From: Opisthorchis felineus
Taxonomy: Eukaryota > Platyhelminthes > Trematoda > Opisthorchiida > Opisthorchiidae
Length of the DNA stretch: 64,000 nucleotides
NCBI GenBank assembly: GCA_004794785.1
Contig: SJOL01007305.1
Coordinates: 133,606 to 197,605 of the forward strand
Direction of reading: 5' to 3'
Position numbers and translations under genes: made by a program. Shown here piece by piece: positions 13,222 to 25,919 of the stretch; the first letter of the stretch is position 1; every line of letters starts with the position of its first letter. The notes under the pieces are model-generated. The model saw only the letters and a list, made by a program, of their open reading frames with translations, was not told the origin of the DNA and did no database searches.

Positions 13222-16221
13222 TGCAAACGCTGGTATTGTCATCTTAAAATGGCTCAATTCTCAGTATGCGACCTCTGGAATGTTTCGGAAACACGAACCA
13301 AATTCAGTAAGTTCTGTGGTTCATTTGGAATCTTCAGTGTACAGTCCTCGACTTACCATTGGTGCTTTGTCGATCAGTTGTCAGTATGTCCCATAGCCTC
13401 CCAGAAACTTCATCTCAGCAAGTGAACTTTCTGACAGAAGGCCCATGACTGAGTAAACTTGCGGGTTAACCCCAAAGCTCTGAGGCCTAAGGAGAGCATG
13501 AGCGTAGGCTTACACTTTGTCTTAGTTTGGGAAACAGTTGTCAAGTGTACCAACTACAGAAATGGTACCATAAAAGTGACGTTTAAGGTATAAGACTCCA
13601 GTTATTGTAACCTTTTATTAGTCTCCACATTGCTAGGATTGAGCGCTACTTTATTGCAGAATACTCTTTTCTCCATATGTGATTCCAGAAAGTTGGCTTT
13701 CTTCACCTAAACCTGTTTGGGACTTTCTTTTCAGCTAGCCAGAAAGACTTCCATCATTCACTTTTTCATTTTTAAAGAACCTCGAGCAGTTTGAGATTAC
13801 CCTTAATATTTGTACTAGAGCGGGAAGTATTCTTCGATTTGATGTAACTTTCATTTGGTTCAACATGACTCCCAATCATCTTAAGGAAAAAGTGCATGTA
13901 CCGCTGGTGCTTTTGGACGTGCACCTAGTCTTCTGTTTAGGAAGTTATTTGATCGAGTTTTACGTTCATCTATTTTCGTTGCAGTTAGCCTTTGCGCCTG
14001 TTATCGTTTAGATGACCAGTCCATTAATGGCAACAATATGGCTTAATAATGCAGAATATAGTCGTGATCTGCGGTCTCAAAATACATGGTGTTTTTAGCC
14101 ATAAGCGCCACTCATTTTGGAAGTAGCCGAGAGGCGGTTTTAGGGTGTGTTAATAGTATAGTCTAAGTGGAGTTCCATATGTCGTTGTAGTGAAAAATGA
14201 GACTGCTGCACAGACTATGACCTATTTTTTCTTGAGGTTCATCAGTTCAACACCCGCCCCTAGTTCACCTCAAACTTATGTTTTACCAAGATTGTCAGAA
14301 CTTCGCAAAAGACACATTGTGTACACTTATTTGGTTTTATGGGAGACTTAACTGAATTCCTGCTGAATATCATAAACTAGAGATCCACCCGGGACTCATA
14401 TGTCTTGCAAATGACAGAGTTTTACGAGTTAGATCAACGTTTTAAACGGATTAATGATGTCGGTATGAGGAAAAATTCTGCAGATTATTGAATACGTTTA
14501 AGACTATGTTTTCATTGAATCTCATAAGGATTTGACTGACGCCACGAAATCCCAAAACATTTTGCTGTTTACCCGCGCTGTGAAATGAAAAGAGATCCCA
14601 ATCAATTTCCCTACAAAAGAAATGGCCTGTTTAATTTTTTGATGTTTGCTTCTTTTGCCATTCTAAGAAATTCTTGGGTCGAGGTTATATCTTGAAAATA
14701 TTAAGATTTTCCCAGCGCATTAGAGTCATGCTTCTGGTCTTTCGACTTTGAGGAAACAAAATGCATCTTTGCTCACACTTATGATTCCTACTCGTGCGGT
14801 GATTGAGGGTAAGGAAGCCACATGATCAACAGCCAACAAAGGCGCCCGAGCCGCCAAGTTTTCAGTGTATTGCAAACCGCGAGGGTCTTTCTAGTTGATG
14901 AGAGCTCTACTCAGAAAATGTTCACAAAATCTAAACACATTGCAGTTGTCTCGACTAGAGACAGAATGTGGCCACAGTATAAGTAAGAACCATATACAGA
15001 AAAGGCATTGAAGTTGAACTCAAGTAACCACTGTTACATTATTTGTTTTAAGCTCTTCAGTCATTTACGGGAAAATAACGGACTCCGTGAATTACATAAC
15101 AAAGAGGGAGAGCAAAGGCTTCGAGCTGGCCCCATAGGGTCATGAATCAACAACGTATAAGGACCTTTGTGTATGCGGACGGATCATATTAAATAATGAT
15201 AGAGAATTTCGAAGGACTATTCTCTGTCGGTTTTCTCCCATTTGCTGGTCATTGTGCGCGCAAAGCGTTACGAAGTGGTCCATATGATGCTTTAGTTGGG
15301 TACAGGATGAAGACGAAGATATAAGAAACTCAGGAAATGGTAGAAAACTTCTATACTCATCAGCAAACAGTTGAACAAGATGTCAGGACACTAGACATGT
15401 ACTTTAAATCTATTCCCGGTATAAAGTGCGCACTTATGAAAAAGGCTTAAACTTTTGTCTACTTATGTTAAGAAAGACAAGTTGACCAAGTTAAACGCGT
15501 ATGTGTGGTAACAGCTAAGACGGCGTGTGACAAAAGGGTTGTTTCCAAACGATGTGCACGGTTGTATGTTCGGCGTAGTTACGAACGTCAAGGGTTCCAC
15601 TCCGTCTGATTCTTTTAATCACCAAAATTCTCCAACACACTTTAGCCAAGCGGTCTGCGTACGATACCGCGTAAGTTTTATTAACATTTCGGTTTTAAAG
15701 GAAACTTAAAATTGATCGAAAGGATCCTCTTCAAGTACCTTCCTTTTTACATCCCCCCCCCCCAAAGAGACCACCGGCTTGATATCTAACCACGTAAACC
15801 CCACCTCCATCCACAATGGAGAGTTACGCAGTGATTTATGGGTATGTATCAGAGATATGTAATTTCTATTTGGTGGGTAGTTTTAACAACAGAGAGGTGG
15901 TGTAACGGATAGTGTCTCAATAAGTCCCAATTCCACTACTGTCTTTGTGCCAGCTGATGAGGACGCAGTAAGCGATAACACCAAGGACTTCTGCAGACGT
16001 TGTACATATAATGTACTTCTAATTCACAAAGGCGACGGAATTGCGAGGAGACTATTCTGTGAGCTGAATAATTTGCACCATTCCCTTCCTGGGGCTCATC
16101 GGATAAGCGTAGTCTCTGAGTTCGCATCAACCTTATGCTCTACGTGGAGCAAAATAGTACGCGGTTTTCAAACTAAACTTGCCTCTCTAGATGTGCCAAT
16201 TACCCGAACGACAGAGGCCTA
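13222..16221 (+). CDS. Three further plus-strand exons, unrecognised
   Basis: Exon 13222-13306 lies between TTATGTTTCAG and GTAAGT, among the best splice signals in the window. Exon 15515-15670 (52 codons, phase 0 to 0) follows GGTAACAG and precedes GTAAGT. Exon 15891-16221 follows TTTTAACAACAG and ends at an in-frame TAA. If 13222-13306 is read with one leading base it ends at phase 0, and all three join in frame. The 16.2-kb block would be the 3' terminus. It may be the end of the gene that starts near 1.1 kb, but no exon linking 11928 to 13222 was found. The third block begins with a tRNA box-A-like stretch (about 15898), so it could instead be an old SINE. No protein family recognised. 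Confidence 0.4.
14325..14400 (+). repeat. Fragment of the hammerhead element arm
   Basis: GGTTTTATGGGAGACTTAAC followed by TGAAT matches the element's left arm, then a short piece in inverted orientation (GAATATCATAAAC) and AGAGATCCACCCGGGACTC. No ribozyme core. Confidence 0.45.
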
Positions 16222-16938
16222 ACTCAGGTAAATACTTGCACTTCAAGGATTTTATATCAGTTAAATCTGGCCCAACACTCGTGCGCGGTTTATTTACACG
16301 AGCAGTGTGAATCTGTTTCATGAGCACATTTTCATCAAAGGCTCCAGGCAGGCGAGTACCTCGAATCTTTCAAAAATGGGTACTCGTCATCGTCCACTTC
16401 AGGAACATTTATCATCTCACACAGACCAAGGTTTACACTCCATTAGCATCCGGACAGCATGAAGTCAAGAAATAGAGGTATCTTAGTCTACGCGACGTGG
16501 CGTCTATGCGACGTGACGGATCTTTCCAGCAACCAACCCAGTGTATTTGTCAAAGCTGATACGACTGCTGCTTCCACCTGTCAAGGTTAGCACTCGAAAC
16601 CGCCCGCCTCACATTGTGTATGCAAATATGGTGGTACGTATGGAAGGACAAATAGAATATGTAGAATGGAGCGTACGGTACGACCGTGCGGTCGTCGTTA
16701 CGTGCTTACAATAGGTGTGTATAGCGCAGCATCATCCATTTGAAACGCACAAGCGGCCGTCAGAGCTCGCTGGCCAGAGACTGTAACGATTAGAGGTCTG
16801 AAACGGAAGCCATATGTGCGATAAGAAATGGAGTTAACATTGGCCTACCCTAGCAGGGCTCGTGTGAACACGTCAAATACCTACTCGCCTAAACCCTCCC
16901 AGCCAGCTGCATTTCACTCACATTCCCATAAGTTACCC

Positions 16939-17225
16939 GATCTCCATGAACTGAAACCTCATTATGTAGAGATAGGACTTTTATCATAAGGTTGCTGAAA
17001 AATCGTCGACAGCCCGGTTTCACCCTCTTTGAGGCTCTCCAGGTAGGCGCATTCCCAGAGTTTCCACCAACCTCATGTTGTACTTGCACGATCTACTTGC
17101 ACGTTCTAATTGAACGATGTTGTTGAGATACAGTCATTTGCACACCAATTTGATTTTTACGTGAGACGCAACTAAGTCTCTCGTTTCTGTTGTTTTCCAT
17201 GATCTCCATGAACTGAAAGCTCATT
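16939..17225. repeat. 25-bp direct repeats flanking hammerhead copy 1
   Basis: GATCTCCATGAACTGAAA followed by CCTCATT at 16939-16963 recurs at 17201-17225 with one mismatch (24/25 identical). The hammerhead element fills the 237 bp between. This is what a target-site duplication from insertion would look like, though it is longer than usual. Confidence 0.7.
16964..17200 (-). mobile_element. Hammerhead-ribozyme repeat element, copy 1 (degenerate core)
   Basis: This minus-strand copy shares the family's 3' block (…C-A-G-C-A-A-C-C-T-T-A-T-G) and the upstream AGTCTC…CAATTTG…GTTCAA segment. The core at 17042-17036 reads CTGGAGA instead of CTGATGA, and the cleavage triplet is GGC instead of GTC, so it should not cleave. 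GAAACC is kept. An internal duplication of about 14 bp (ACTTGCACGWTCT) lies at 17080-17110. It sits between the 25-bp direct repeats at 16939 and 17201. Confidence 0.7.
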
Positions 17226-18204
17226 CTTTTATCCCCAGTCGCTGTACTGGTCTTGATTACACACATCCAGCTTCAAGCCAACCCACCCCTCACTTCCTCA
17301 TATTTGATGTCATGACAGTACCCAATGAATATGATGCGATGAAATTCTACGTTATCAGGTACTCGCGCCGGAACGTACTTTTAAGTAATGATTAACTGTT
17401 TAACATACAACGTTTGACAGGAAATTAGAGAGTCTGAAGTTATACAATGACACCTCCTTTCGTCACTCGTTAATCAAGGATTAAATGTTTTGCCTATATT
17501 ACGTGACAGTCCAGATAGATTCTAAATTGGTGGCTAGATGCTCCTACCTACCTACCTAGCAAGCTGTGACCTTGACTAACGACATGATGCACTTTGCTGA
17601 GACAGAGTTCGGGTCCAGAGCTGTACTACTGGATTTGATTTTTTGAAGAATCTACCATGAGTTAGGAACATTTTTTCATGAAAAACAGTCGAAATAACCT
17701 CCAATGATTTGAGGTTATATTCCACACTGATCTATGGTTAGAGAGCTTCCGATGCCAGCCGTGCCTCTGGCGAGGCTACCAGCTTATGGGGGTCTCAGCG
17801 ATATCATAAAATATCAAGAACTTTAGACACTTCTTGATTTTTAATTACGTCTGTGTTTTGCGCCGCAACTACCGGAACGATCTACGACAAAAATCAACCA
17901 TTAGACAGCATTTTCGTGGCTGAGACATCTACAATCTCCAGGGCGTGGAATCATTAACTCCCCTGGTCTACCCCATACAATACAGACGTGTAAAATGACG
18001 TGACGTCACAAGCATAGGGAGAAGACCGCCCAAACTCACCTGACATGTCATGAATTATGCCTGAATCAGCCAAATGGTTAGCGAACCAGTCAGAGGTTGT
18101 TAGGGTTGAACGATTTCTCAATTTTCTGTTAAGCATTCGCACTTACGGCTGATGAAAGGTGACAGAAGTTTATGGTCTTTGGCTTGTTGGCTGAGCTGGG
18201 CAAT

Positions 18205-18250
18205 TTGATTGCAAACGTTTCATCACCAATCCAGGTGACCTCATCAGTGC
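18205..18250 (-). ncRNA. Second type of hammerhead-like motif (Penelope-type context)
   Basis: On the minus strand CTGATGA (18247-18241) is followed by a six-pair stem (GTCACC / GGTGAT, loop TGGATT) and GAAACGTT (18221-18214). The order and bases match hammerhead core strands with a near-absent stem III, as described for ribozymes in Penelope-like elements. One extra G lies between the core and stem II, and stem I is only about three pairs (GCA/TGC). The following sequence runs to about 18140. No reverse transcriptase was found beside it. Confidence 0.45.
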
Positions 18251-19029
18251 GTTAGTGGGGAGCGTAGTGGTGCGTATCGATGGGTTGGTGGTTTTGCAGA
18301 AGTTTATTTGTAATTTGTAATTTGCGAACATTCTCCCGTCTGTTCTCTCCAGAGAGATATTTGACTCATCGGGGGTCCTATGGAAAGCACTGCAGAAGTA
18401 TGCGAAAATTGTTTGCCCTTTCAAGCAGCTTGTATTATTTTAACAAAGGGAATAAAATGTCTCCGTGGGGGTGGGAGTCTTTTTGGGTGATTGTTGCTGA
18501 ATTCCATTTGCTACTCAAATGATAGGCATTAGTTCACCTTATTCAATCAGACTTATCTTTTGCCTCACTATATTTAATTTTACGTCTCCAAGTATCTTAC
18601 ATAACATCCTGTTAAAACGGAATGAAATGAACATCGGTTTCCGGCGTTCGTTTCATCACAAATCTGATAAGTTCCGCGTGAAGAATGCTCCTTGGTCAGC
18701 TAAAAGTTATTTTGTCACAGTTTGTCTTATCAAGCGGAATTTGCCGAGCAGTAGGGATGTCTTCGCGAGGCAACCCATATAACCACAAATTTTAAAGGGC
18801 CGGCAGAACACAACGAAATCTAACAATCGCAACATTCTTACGCGCCGCCATGGTGACGTATAACGGGAACAACTAATCATCTACCCGGAAACGGTGATTT
18901 CCCAGCTGGACCGGAAGTCTAAGCTTTCGAAATCGACGTAAGGAGGCTTTTTTAACTGTGATATGGACCAGTTTTGCTCCAGTAAATTCATGTACGTTCA
19001 ACGTTGTCAAAATATTTGGGAGATGCGAG

Positions 19030-21309
19030 GTAAGTTGTTGATCTAATCCTGATAATCGCCGATTGAAATAACGTACAAATGGCACTGAACCCTAAAATTG
19101 CCATTTTATTCATGGAATAATCTGTGGCGAAGTTACGTAGGGGAAACTGAGACAATGTCTCAGGTTTCATAATTTTGAGGCAATTATTTTTTGGCATTGG
19201 AAGTGATGGGTTTCAAGAGTTTTCTTCCCTAACAAATTTATACGTTTTGTTTGAAAAAAATCGGAAAATGGATTTTCCCATAAAATAACATTAGAAGTTT
19301 CCCTGTTCTCGGAACTGACGGCCAGTGAAATAACTTTTACCAAGGTGATAGCTTTTATCATCGTCTCAAAGTTTGGATACTTTGAAATGTTCATCGCAAT
19401 GTGGTGCTTACCGCATTTGTTTGTGAGTTTACCTCGCTCGTTTATTAGAACGTATTCTGAGTTTGGTAAGCACTTCTTTGGTGGGACAAGTTTCATAGAA
19501 AGTACTCATCATCAAAACATCATCGGAGACAGCAACATCAACACATCAACAACACTAATGCATTACTGCGGTGAAACCACAAAAGTTATCTAACTTTATT
19601 TAAGAAAAGAAAAAAGTGGATGAGGAAAGGACGTGGTGCTAGCCGATTGCAAGCATTCTTGGGTGCCTACACCTCCAACAACTTAATCAGACAATATGGA
19701 AAGAAGCTGACAACCCGAGTGCTACTCACATCAGTTAGCCGCCATTCGCTGCGACATCTCCAGCCAAGTGCAGCCGGTCACAGTGACCCCATTTTGGAAG
19801 GCTGGCAGCATCAACAACACCCAGACTCTCTGGAATCTCTTTTAAACCATTCTGTCAAATCATATTTTCTCATGGTTGAACGGACGATGTTTTGGTATGC
19901 ATAGCACATGACCGAGCAATCGCAACTGACGTTGCTGGATGATCTCTGCGAGTGCACAACCATCGGAATGAGGTTTTTACTCTGGGAAAACTGATGCTCC
20001 AAAGTAGGCAGCTTCAGTCCCAAGTATCTAATATTAAGATGATGATAGAATACTGACTGTACTTAGGCTGACATTACTTGATTTCATTATTTGTAGCTAT
20101 CGTGAATGATCTGCCATATTTTCTTGACTTATTGTTGTTGTCGTTTTTTTATTTCGTATTCATGCAGCGTGACCGCGCTTATGTCAAACTTAAGAATATT
20201 GTTGACTGTATTCCGAAAGATAAGCTCTTGGTGAGAAACTGATTGATGGGTTTTGGAGATTACCATAATTTTCATACATGTCACCATCTGATGATGCGAT
20301 AAGGCCAAGTTTGTGAGAGATCGCAGTCAACAGGGAATAGTTTGCAGGACACATCTTTCAGCGTCGCACATCCATAGGTAGGATGTAAAAAAACATGCTG
20401 CTTACTTTTTGTATTACGATACCGTCTCTGGAACCCCAAAGTCGAGTACATCGAAAAGGTTAGCTAACTTGGAAGTACAAATCTATTTGCCAGATAGACG
20501 GCTTCACTTTTCACTTATACACCTCTACATACGTACTGAGTGGAGCTCTTTGTATAAGGAATTCATGAGCTGGGTCACATGGCCAAATTGTCTGTTGCAG
20601 TAAATTCAACTTCACTTGAAAGAATGCTAACTTCAAGCCCAGGAATCATCACTTCAGCAGCAGCAAAGCCCATTGCTCCGATGTTGTATTTGATCCACTC
20701 ACTTTCTCGCGTTATTTAAAAGAAGCCCCTGGGGTGGGGTTCAAGTGTTCTCTTCAGAGCGTGGAACACTGCGTATTCGCATGAGTACAAGGAAACCAGT
20801 GAGATTAAGAACCAAAGCATAGCAACACAACCCCACCGGTCGATCTGTATTAGTTCAGTGCGGCTGATTAATACTCAAGTGTCGGCAACGCAGCAGAAAG
20901 TTCTACCAGGCCTCTCTACTAGACAGAACAAAACAAGAAAGCACGCGCTTGTCTGATCAAGCGATTGCACGTACATCATGAAGCCAGAAAGATATGATTT
21001 CACTACTGGATGGATATCTTGCTAATACATACTCAAGACAGCAACGAATGTACGTGTATATTGATGAAAAGCTGGTACTGGCTGCGGATATAATGGAGAA
21101 ACTGAGCATGCATACATAAATTTGGTCAAAATGTCTTGGATGTAAATTGGTTGTTCCTGCCCTTGAAACAGTAGTTTTTTCAGTTAAAGCTGAAATGTGT
21201 TCCCTAAATTTGTTTGTCCGAAAACACTGCATTCTCATCTGAATGTGAGCAGACCTGTGTGACTGAACAAAGCGTAAGTTTGACGTCAGTGGGGTTTACG
21301 TAAAATCGG
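19030..21309. other. Stretch without a supported gene
   Basis: Short overlapping frames on both strands (for example 19167-19496 minus and 19620-19904 plus) lack convincing splice sites. A possible 47-nt exon lies just before, at 18983-19029 on the plus strand, between CAGTTTTGCTCCAG and GTAAGT. Confidence 0.4.
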
Positions 21310-21940
21310 ATGTTCTGTGTTAATGCACTGCCGACTGAAAACTCCATTTTAATGTATTGCCCACAACAGGTAAGATAAACTCTGGTCCGATGTTCCGGTT
21401 TACTTGAAGTGATATCGTCGGTACAGTTCAAATACCGAGACACCAGGGATGGCAACCGGTATCGGCTGACTGATGGGGTTAGCTAGTTATTCTAGTTAAT
21501 GGAGCATTTATAAGAAAACCTATATGATACTTTATGAAACGTTCTGCTGGAGATGTTAATTTTTCATTTGATTTCGGTAATTTGCGCGTTGGCTGATTCG
21601 AGAATATTGGTTTTTCTCATGTGGTTTAAAATATCATTAGTCGGGTTCGCAGCAAACATTAACCAATATAAAACATGCCAAGGTATAATTTGTGGGTTCT
21701 TCTTGCAGAGATTTGCTCTCCCATACATTGCATTTATGTATATTCTACTGGACAGCTTGAGGGTGGGAGAGGAATTTTTGTTGATGATATTCCAATTACC
21801 TCTGGAAAAAATACCAACGATGTACAAATTCCGGAACTTCGGTGCATTTGTTGGGATGTTTCTTCACTTTGTATTGTGTACATTCTCCACCGAAAATCAG
21901 TCGCAAACTGGCCAATGTCAGATCTAGTTTCATTCTTTTA
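21310..21940 (+). CDS. Two candidate exons, unrecognised
   Basis: A 20-codon frame starts at ATG 21310 and ends at a strong CAG|GTAAGA donor (21369/21370). It is followed by an exon entered at 21706 after GGGTTCTTCTTGCAG, a very good acceptor. Two frames are open after this acceptor. One is hydrophobic and joins the first exon at phase 0; the other reaches TAA near 21941 and has typical GAT/GTT/ATT codon use. I cannot decide between them by eye, and no domain was recognised. Confidence 0.3.
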
Positions 21941-23110
21941 ATGGAGTATGCTGTGTATATTACGCAGCAAGTACGATTTTGTAACTTGATGTTTCTCCAG
22001 GATACCGTCTTGACTGAGCTCGCGTTGGAACACTCTTGTCAACGCTTGAAAGACCTGCCACCTATCACTTCAATTCATCGAAACCTGAAAAATATTCATC
22101 TCTCGTGTGATCAGCTAATCTATTGGGTTTAGCACTCAACTGTCTTCATGGAAGACCTTGGCTGACTGATGGTGTGTTCGCCCGGCGATAGTATTAATTC
22201 GACAAAAATTTGCATGCTGCATCAAATCCGACTTCCCACAAACCATCTATGGTTGCCAAAAATTGCTCGAACGTCTAGTTGTTTATCCACCGCCGACCGG
22301 CACATCCGGTTCCGACAACAGTTATTTATCACGTTTGACTTTTGCATCGAGTTTACTGGACAACATTGCTCATTCCACTGGAACTATTCACATGGAGGAA
22401 AGCAACGGATAGTTTATGCTGAGCCGAATTTAGTGCTGCACACAGGCTCTCGTCCCCGATGAAAACTGTAGGAAATAAGGTGGGCGAGAGAACGTGCGGA
22501 GGCCTATTACATGTCATCAGCTGACCTAAATATGGCCGCAAAACAATGGGAAGCTCCACCAGTTACCTGTTTATCATCAAAGCACGGCGCCATCCAACAG
22601 TATCTTCAGGACTCAGCGTTATACCACACCTCACACATGTACAGCACTGAACATGTTTTATCGAGGCAGCTCAACAACGACCCGCCAAAATGGTACTGGA
22701 AAACTTGATGTTATTCAGTTGACCTCGTGATTAATTTTGTTGTCCTACTTGAGATGGGAGGAGAAGCTCGTACTTACGTCGGTACTTACGCCGTATTTGA
22801 AGCTCAGCGTCGACGTACGGCTTTATAATAAATAGAAGAATGCACAATCCTACAGCACTGAACTTCGTCATTTCTATTTCTTTTGATTGCATTGTCACAC
22901 AGAAAGTCACATAACGCTTATTAGTGTTCTGGGGGAGATAATAACGTCGGTTCAGGTTGGCTGGGCTTAGCAGATGGATCGGTGGCCGAAAAATCCGATT
23001 TTACTAAGACGCGTGCGCCCCAAAGTTGCGTCCAAAAGTTTGAGGCCAAAGGTAATTTAGCCAAGTAGGTGTTCATTTTATGTTGGAACAAGTGGGCTAC
23101 ATAGGTCAGT

Positions 23111-23544
23111 TCAACAATTTCTGGCCAGTTGGCTAGTGTAGAATAGCGGTGTTTCTAGGCCAGCAAAATTTCGCCCAGCTTGATGAGTTTTCACAGATCT
23201 GTCTTTTAGCAGCTGGACATACTGAATATTCGGTCCATAAGTTTCCTTCAGTGAGTTAGAGAATCCCTCGTGACAACCACAACCTGCGTAAGACTGGGAC
23301 TCTCCACTTCGAACGGTCAACAATCCAGGTATGTTTTTTGCGAATTTATCCACAGTAGGCTTTTGGATTTGGCTTCGGGCCCACTGGCCTTCAGTTGGGC
23401 TCCGGAATATTTCTTCCACCATCCTTTGTGATAAAGCTGCTCAAAAACTTCGGTACGACTCACCGGTTGTTCGGTTTTCTTACATCCAGCCTAAATGAGT
23501 TTCCCCCGGGATACCACTTGGGAGTTTCCAATGTGCACAAAAGA
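23111..23544 (-). CDS. 3' end of an unrecognised gene, two exons with a 40-nt intron
   Basis: Exon 23544-23464 (81 nt) ends at GTGAGT. A 40-nt intron (23463-23424) ends TTTATCACAAAG, and exon 23423-23111 runs 103 codons to TGA. The split Arg codon at the junction keeps the frame, and codon use is clearly coding. The protein end is hydrophilic with clusters of Trp, Pro, Gln and Arg and a C-G-C motif, and has no membrane segment. The short Pro/Trp/Gly-rich stretches are of a kind seen in small axonemal proteins, but this is only an impression. A possible first exon begins at ATG 23784 but could not be phased to 23544. The gene lies about 430 bp downstream of another minus-strand 3' end (23975). 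Confidence 0.55.
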
Positions 23545-23974
23545 CTGATCCATGTTGCATTCAGCTCTACGCATGACAAAACATAGACTTCTATGCCACG
23601 CAATAGCAGTCGAACATGTGTTATTTATATATACAAATGCATGTCCTAAGAAGAAAATTGAATAAAAAATTCGAATAATAACATACGAGAAGGTAAGGTC
23701 CATAGAAGAATTAGTCACTAAAAGTTGACGAAACCACCCGCTGGCCATCAAATGTGAAGATCTAATTTTTTTATCTGGTTGCATGAATGCCGAAACATAA
23801 TATAAACGCTATCATCTGACTGTTATGCATCTCTTCTCGTTAGTCTGTCGAAGGCGAGAGATGCTGTATTCGCACTAAAAATGTTTTTTTTTCAAGATAA
23901 TAATGATAGGATTTTACCACAGGTTTTAACGCACGATCTATTTTATTGATCGTTTTATGAATTTGCTTTGTTAA

Positions 23975-25223
23975 TCAGTTCGACGTTTGGAAGAACTTTG
24001 CAATATCCCCGCTGGTTATTTCATGAGTTTCTAGCAATTCCGCTTTTACGAAAATAAATGGATGACTTTGGTGCCACATAGAATAACATCGGTTAATCCA
24101 CATGACTATCAAACTTTCTTTAAATCTTTCCTTCCTGAACTTTGCTGGAACGGGTAGATTTTGCCGGAGAGTTGGTAAATTCCTCATCGCCATCCTTAAA
24201 CGACACACGGACAATTTGAACGCATTACAATATCTGTGAATGATCATTCCCGCGGAATGGGGATATTGAAGATCCCGATGAAAACGATTTTCATCAGTCC
24301 ATTTGTAGCCTATCATGCTCCGCATTTTCAGTTGCTATTAGGCAGTGTAATTAATGCTACTTTCCTAATGCATCATTACGTCGGACGCTGGCTGGCTTGT
24401 GTCAATCCGTCAGCTACTGACACACAATATACTTCCAGAGCTAATACATTTCTAACGTTCATAATGTATTTCTCTACCATTACGACAAGTCAGTTGTGCC
24501 GTAACCAAATCTTTTTCGCGCCTGTGGGAGTAATTTTTCCGGTGGGTTTCAAAAGACACTTGATTGCAAAAACTTTGTTTTCATGACAGCCGTCGGTGTG
24601 ATTTGAGAGAAATTCTACGGTTTCAAAAACACATGTTCTTTCTCAGGACACTTGACGAGACGGAGTACATTCGGCACCACAGAATGACCTATACAAAGAG
24701 CATTGTACGGCACAGTAGAAACCATAGAGTTACAATATATGAATGCTCAAGAGAAACATCCGCACGGATGAATTTGTAACTTGTAATTTTTAACAGAACT
24801 AATCAGCAGACTACATGTGGGGCACTTATTTTGGGGCTTGGAACATTTTTAACGGGTTCAAGAATTTTTTAGAGCAATTTTGAACCAACAAACTTTGGGT
24901 TGGGATGCGCAAAGTCCAATTCATTTGCAAAGTGATTTACACAACTAAATGGTCCCAAACGGGATAAAAAGTGTTGTGCGTTGTCCGCAGATTTAAAAGG
25001 TTTTATTTGGTCACTACAAACTTCGTTTGAAGGTAGATAAGAGAAAGTTCCCGACGTAATAGCGGTTTTGTATTCTGTTATCTTTGGGCAACCAACCAGC
25101 AACCAAACAACGAAGAAACCAACAAACCAGTGCAGTGAAAAGAAAGTAGGACGATTTTGCCAATGTATTTATGCTATAAGTCGCGGTGATAACAACATCC
25201 ACGAGGTGCACAATTTCATGAGC
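23975..25223 (-). CDS. 3' part of an unrecognised gene, three phase-0 exons
   Basis: Exons are 25223-25128 (after TGTGGTTGCAG), 25081-24941 (after a long T/G-rich tract ending CCCAAAG; donor GTAAAT) and 24334-23975 (after CTGCCTAATAG, ending in TGA). All junctions are phase 0, and the first intron is 46 nt. Codon use is coding throughout. The last exon (119 codons) is basic, with many Arg, Lys, Trp and His, and ends in an acidic helix. The first exon begins with A-H-E-I-V-H, which fits a zinc-protease HExxH pattern, but nothing else I can see confirms a peptidase. The donor of the first exon (GTTTGT) is weak. More 5' exons may include 25919-25770 and 28574-28440. Confidence 0.5.
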
Positions 25224-25769
25224 CTGCAACCACAGTCACCCTGGGGGCAATAATTGTATCCGTACATGTATTCATTCGCAAGTTTTCAATGGTCTAACAG
25301 AATTTTGCTCAGCAAATAATCACCTATAGACTGAGTAAGCTTTTCCTTTTGTTCTCAGAAGTAATCCCACACAAGCAACCAAAACGTTAATTAGGTTGAA
25401 CCACGCATACAATAAGCAAAGCGAGGCTATTTATTTTTTATGCTTGGAACAGGAAACCTTATTATTATTAACAAATAAGTATTGGTTGGGAGCTGCAATT
25501 TTTAAGTAGTGAATTCCAAGCTGTACATGAAAATCTAATGTTTGATCAGTTCTGGCCATGTTGAATTTTCCTAACTTCTAAATGCTACCTGTGTTGATAT
25601 CATCCACGGAAGGTTTCCCATTAGCATGTTATACTGGACTAATAAACTTTAATTCGGCCTTCTGCAACTCGGGGTCACAATAACAAAAGACGCTGTGTGA
25701 AAAAGGTAAGAGAATCCGAAGACAGTAAAGTATTTTCCTAATAAAGAACTTCCAACTGCAATCGTTTAC

Positions 25770-25919
25770 GGGTCACGGTTGATTCTGGTGAATGGAGAAA
25801 GCCAAAACGACGATGATCTAGCTAATACAACAGGACTATCAATGATAGAAGTAGCCTTAACGAGATTATGCAGAACACCAGCGGGATATGGTGCGCAAAC
25901 ATGAACAGGTAGTTTAAAA
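25770..25919 (-). CDS. Internal exon, unrecognised
   Basis: This 150-nt exon lies between a pyrimidine-rich tract ending CACTGTTTTGAG and a GTAAAC donor. It has one leading base, 49 codons and two trailing bases. The peptide is hydrophobic with Pro, Ser and Arg; codon use is coding. It is on the same strand as, and 5' to, the three-exon model at 23975-25223, but the phases do not join directly, so an exon is missing or it belongs to another gene. The overlapping plus-strand frame (25929-26225) is the less convincing reading. Confidence 0.4.

Noticed and set aside
15960..15990. CTGATGAG at about 15952, as a further hammerhead
   Set aside because: The following sequence has no GAAA strand at the right distance (GCGATAACA only) and stem II is poor.
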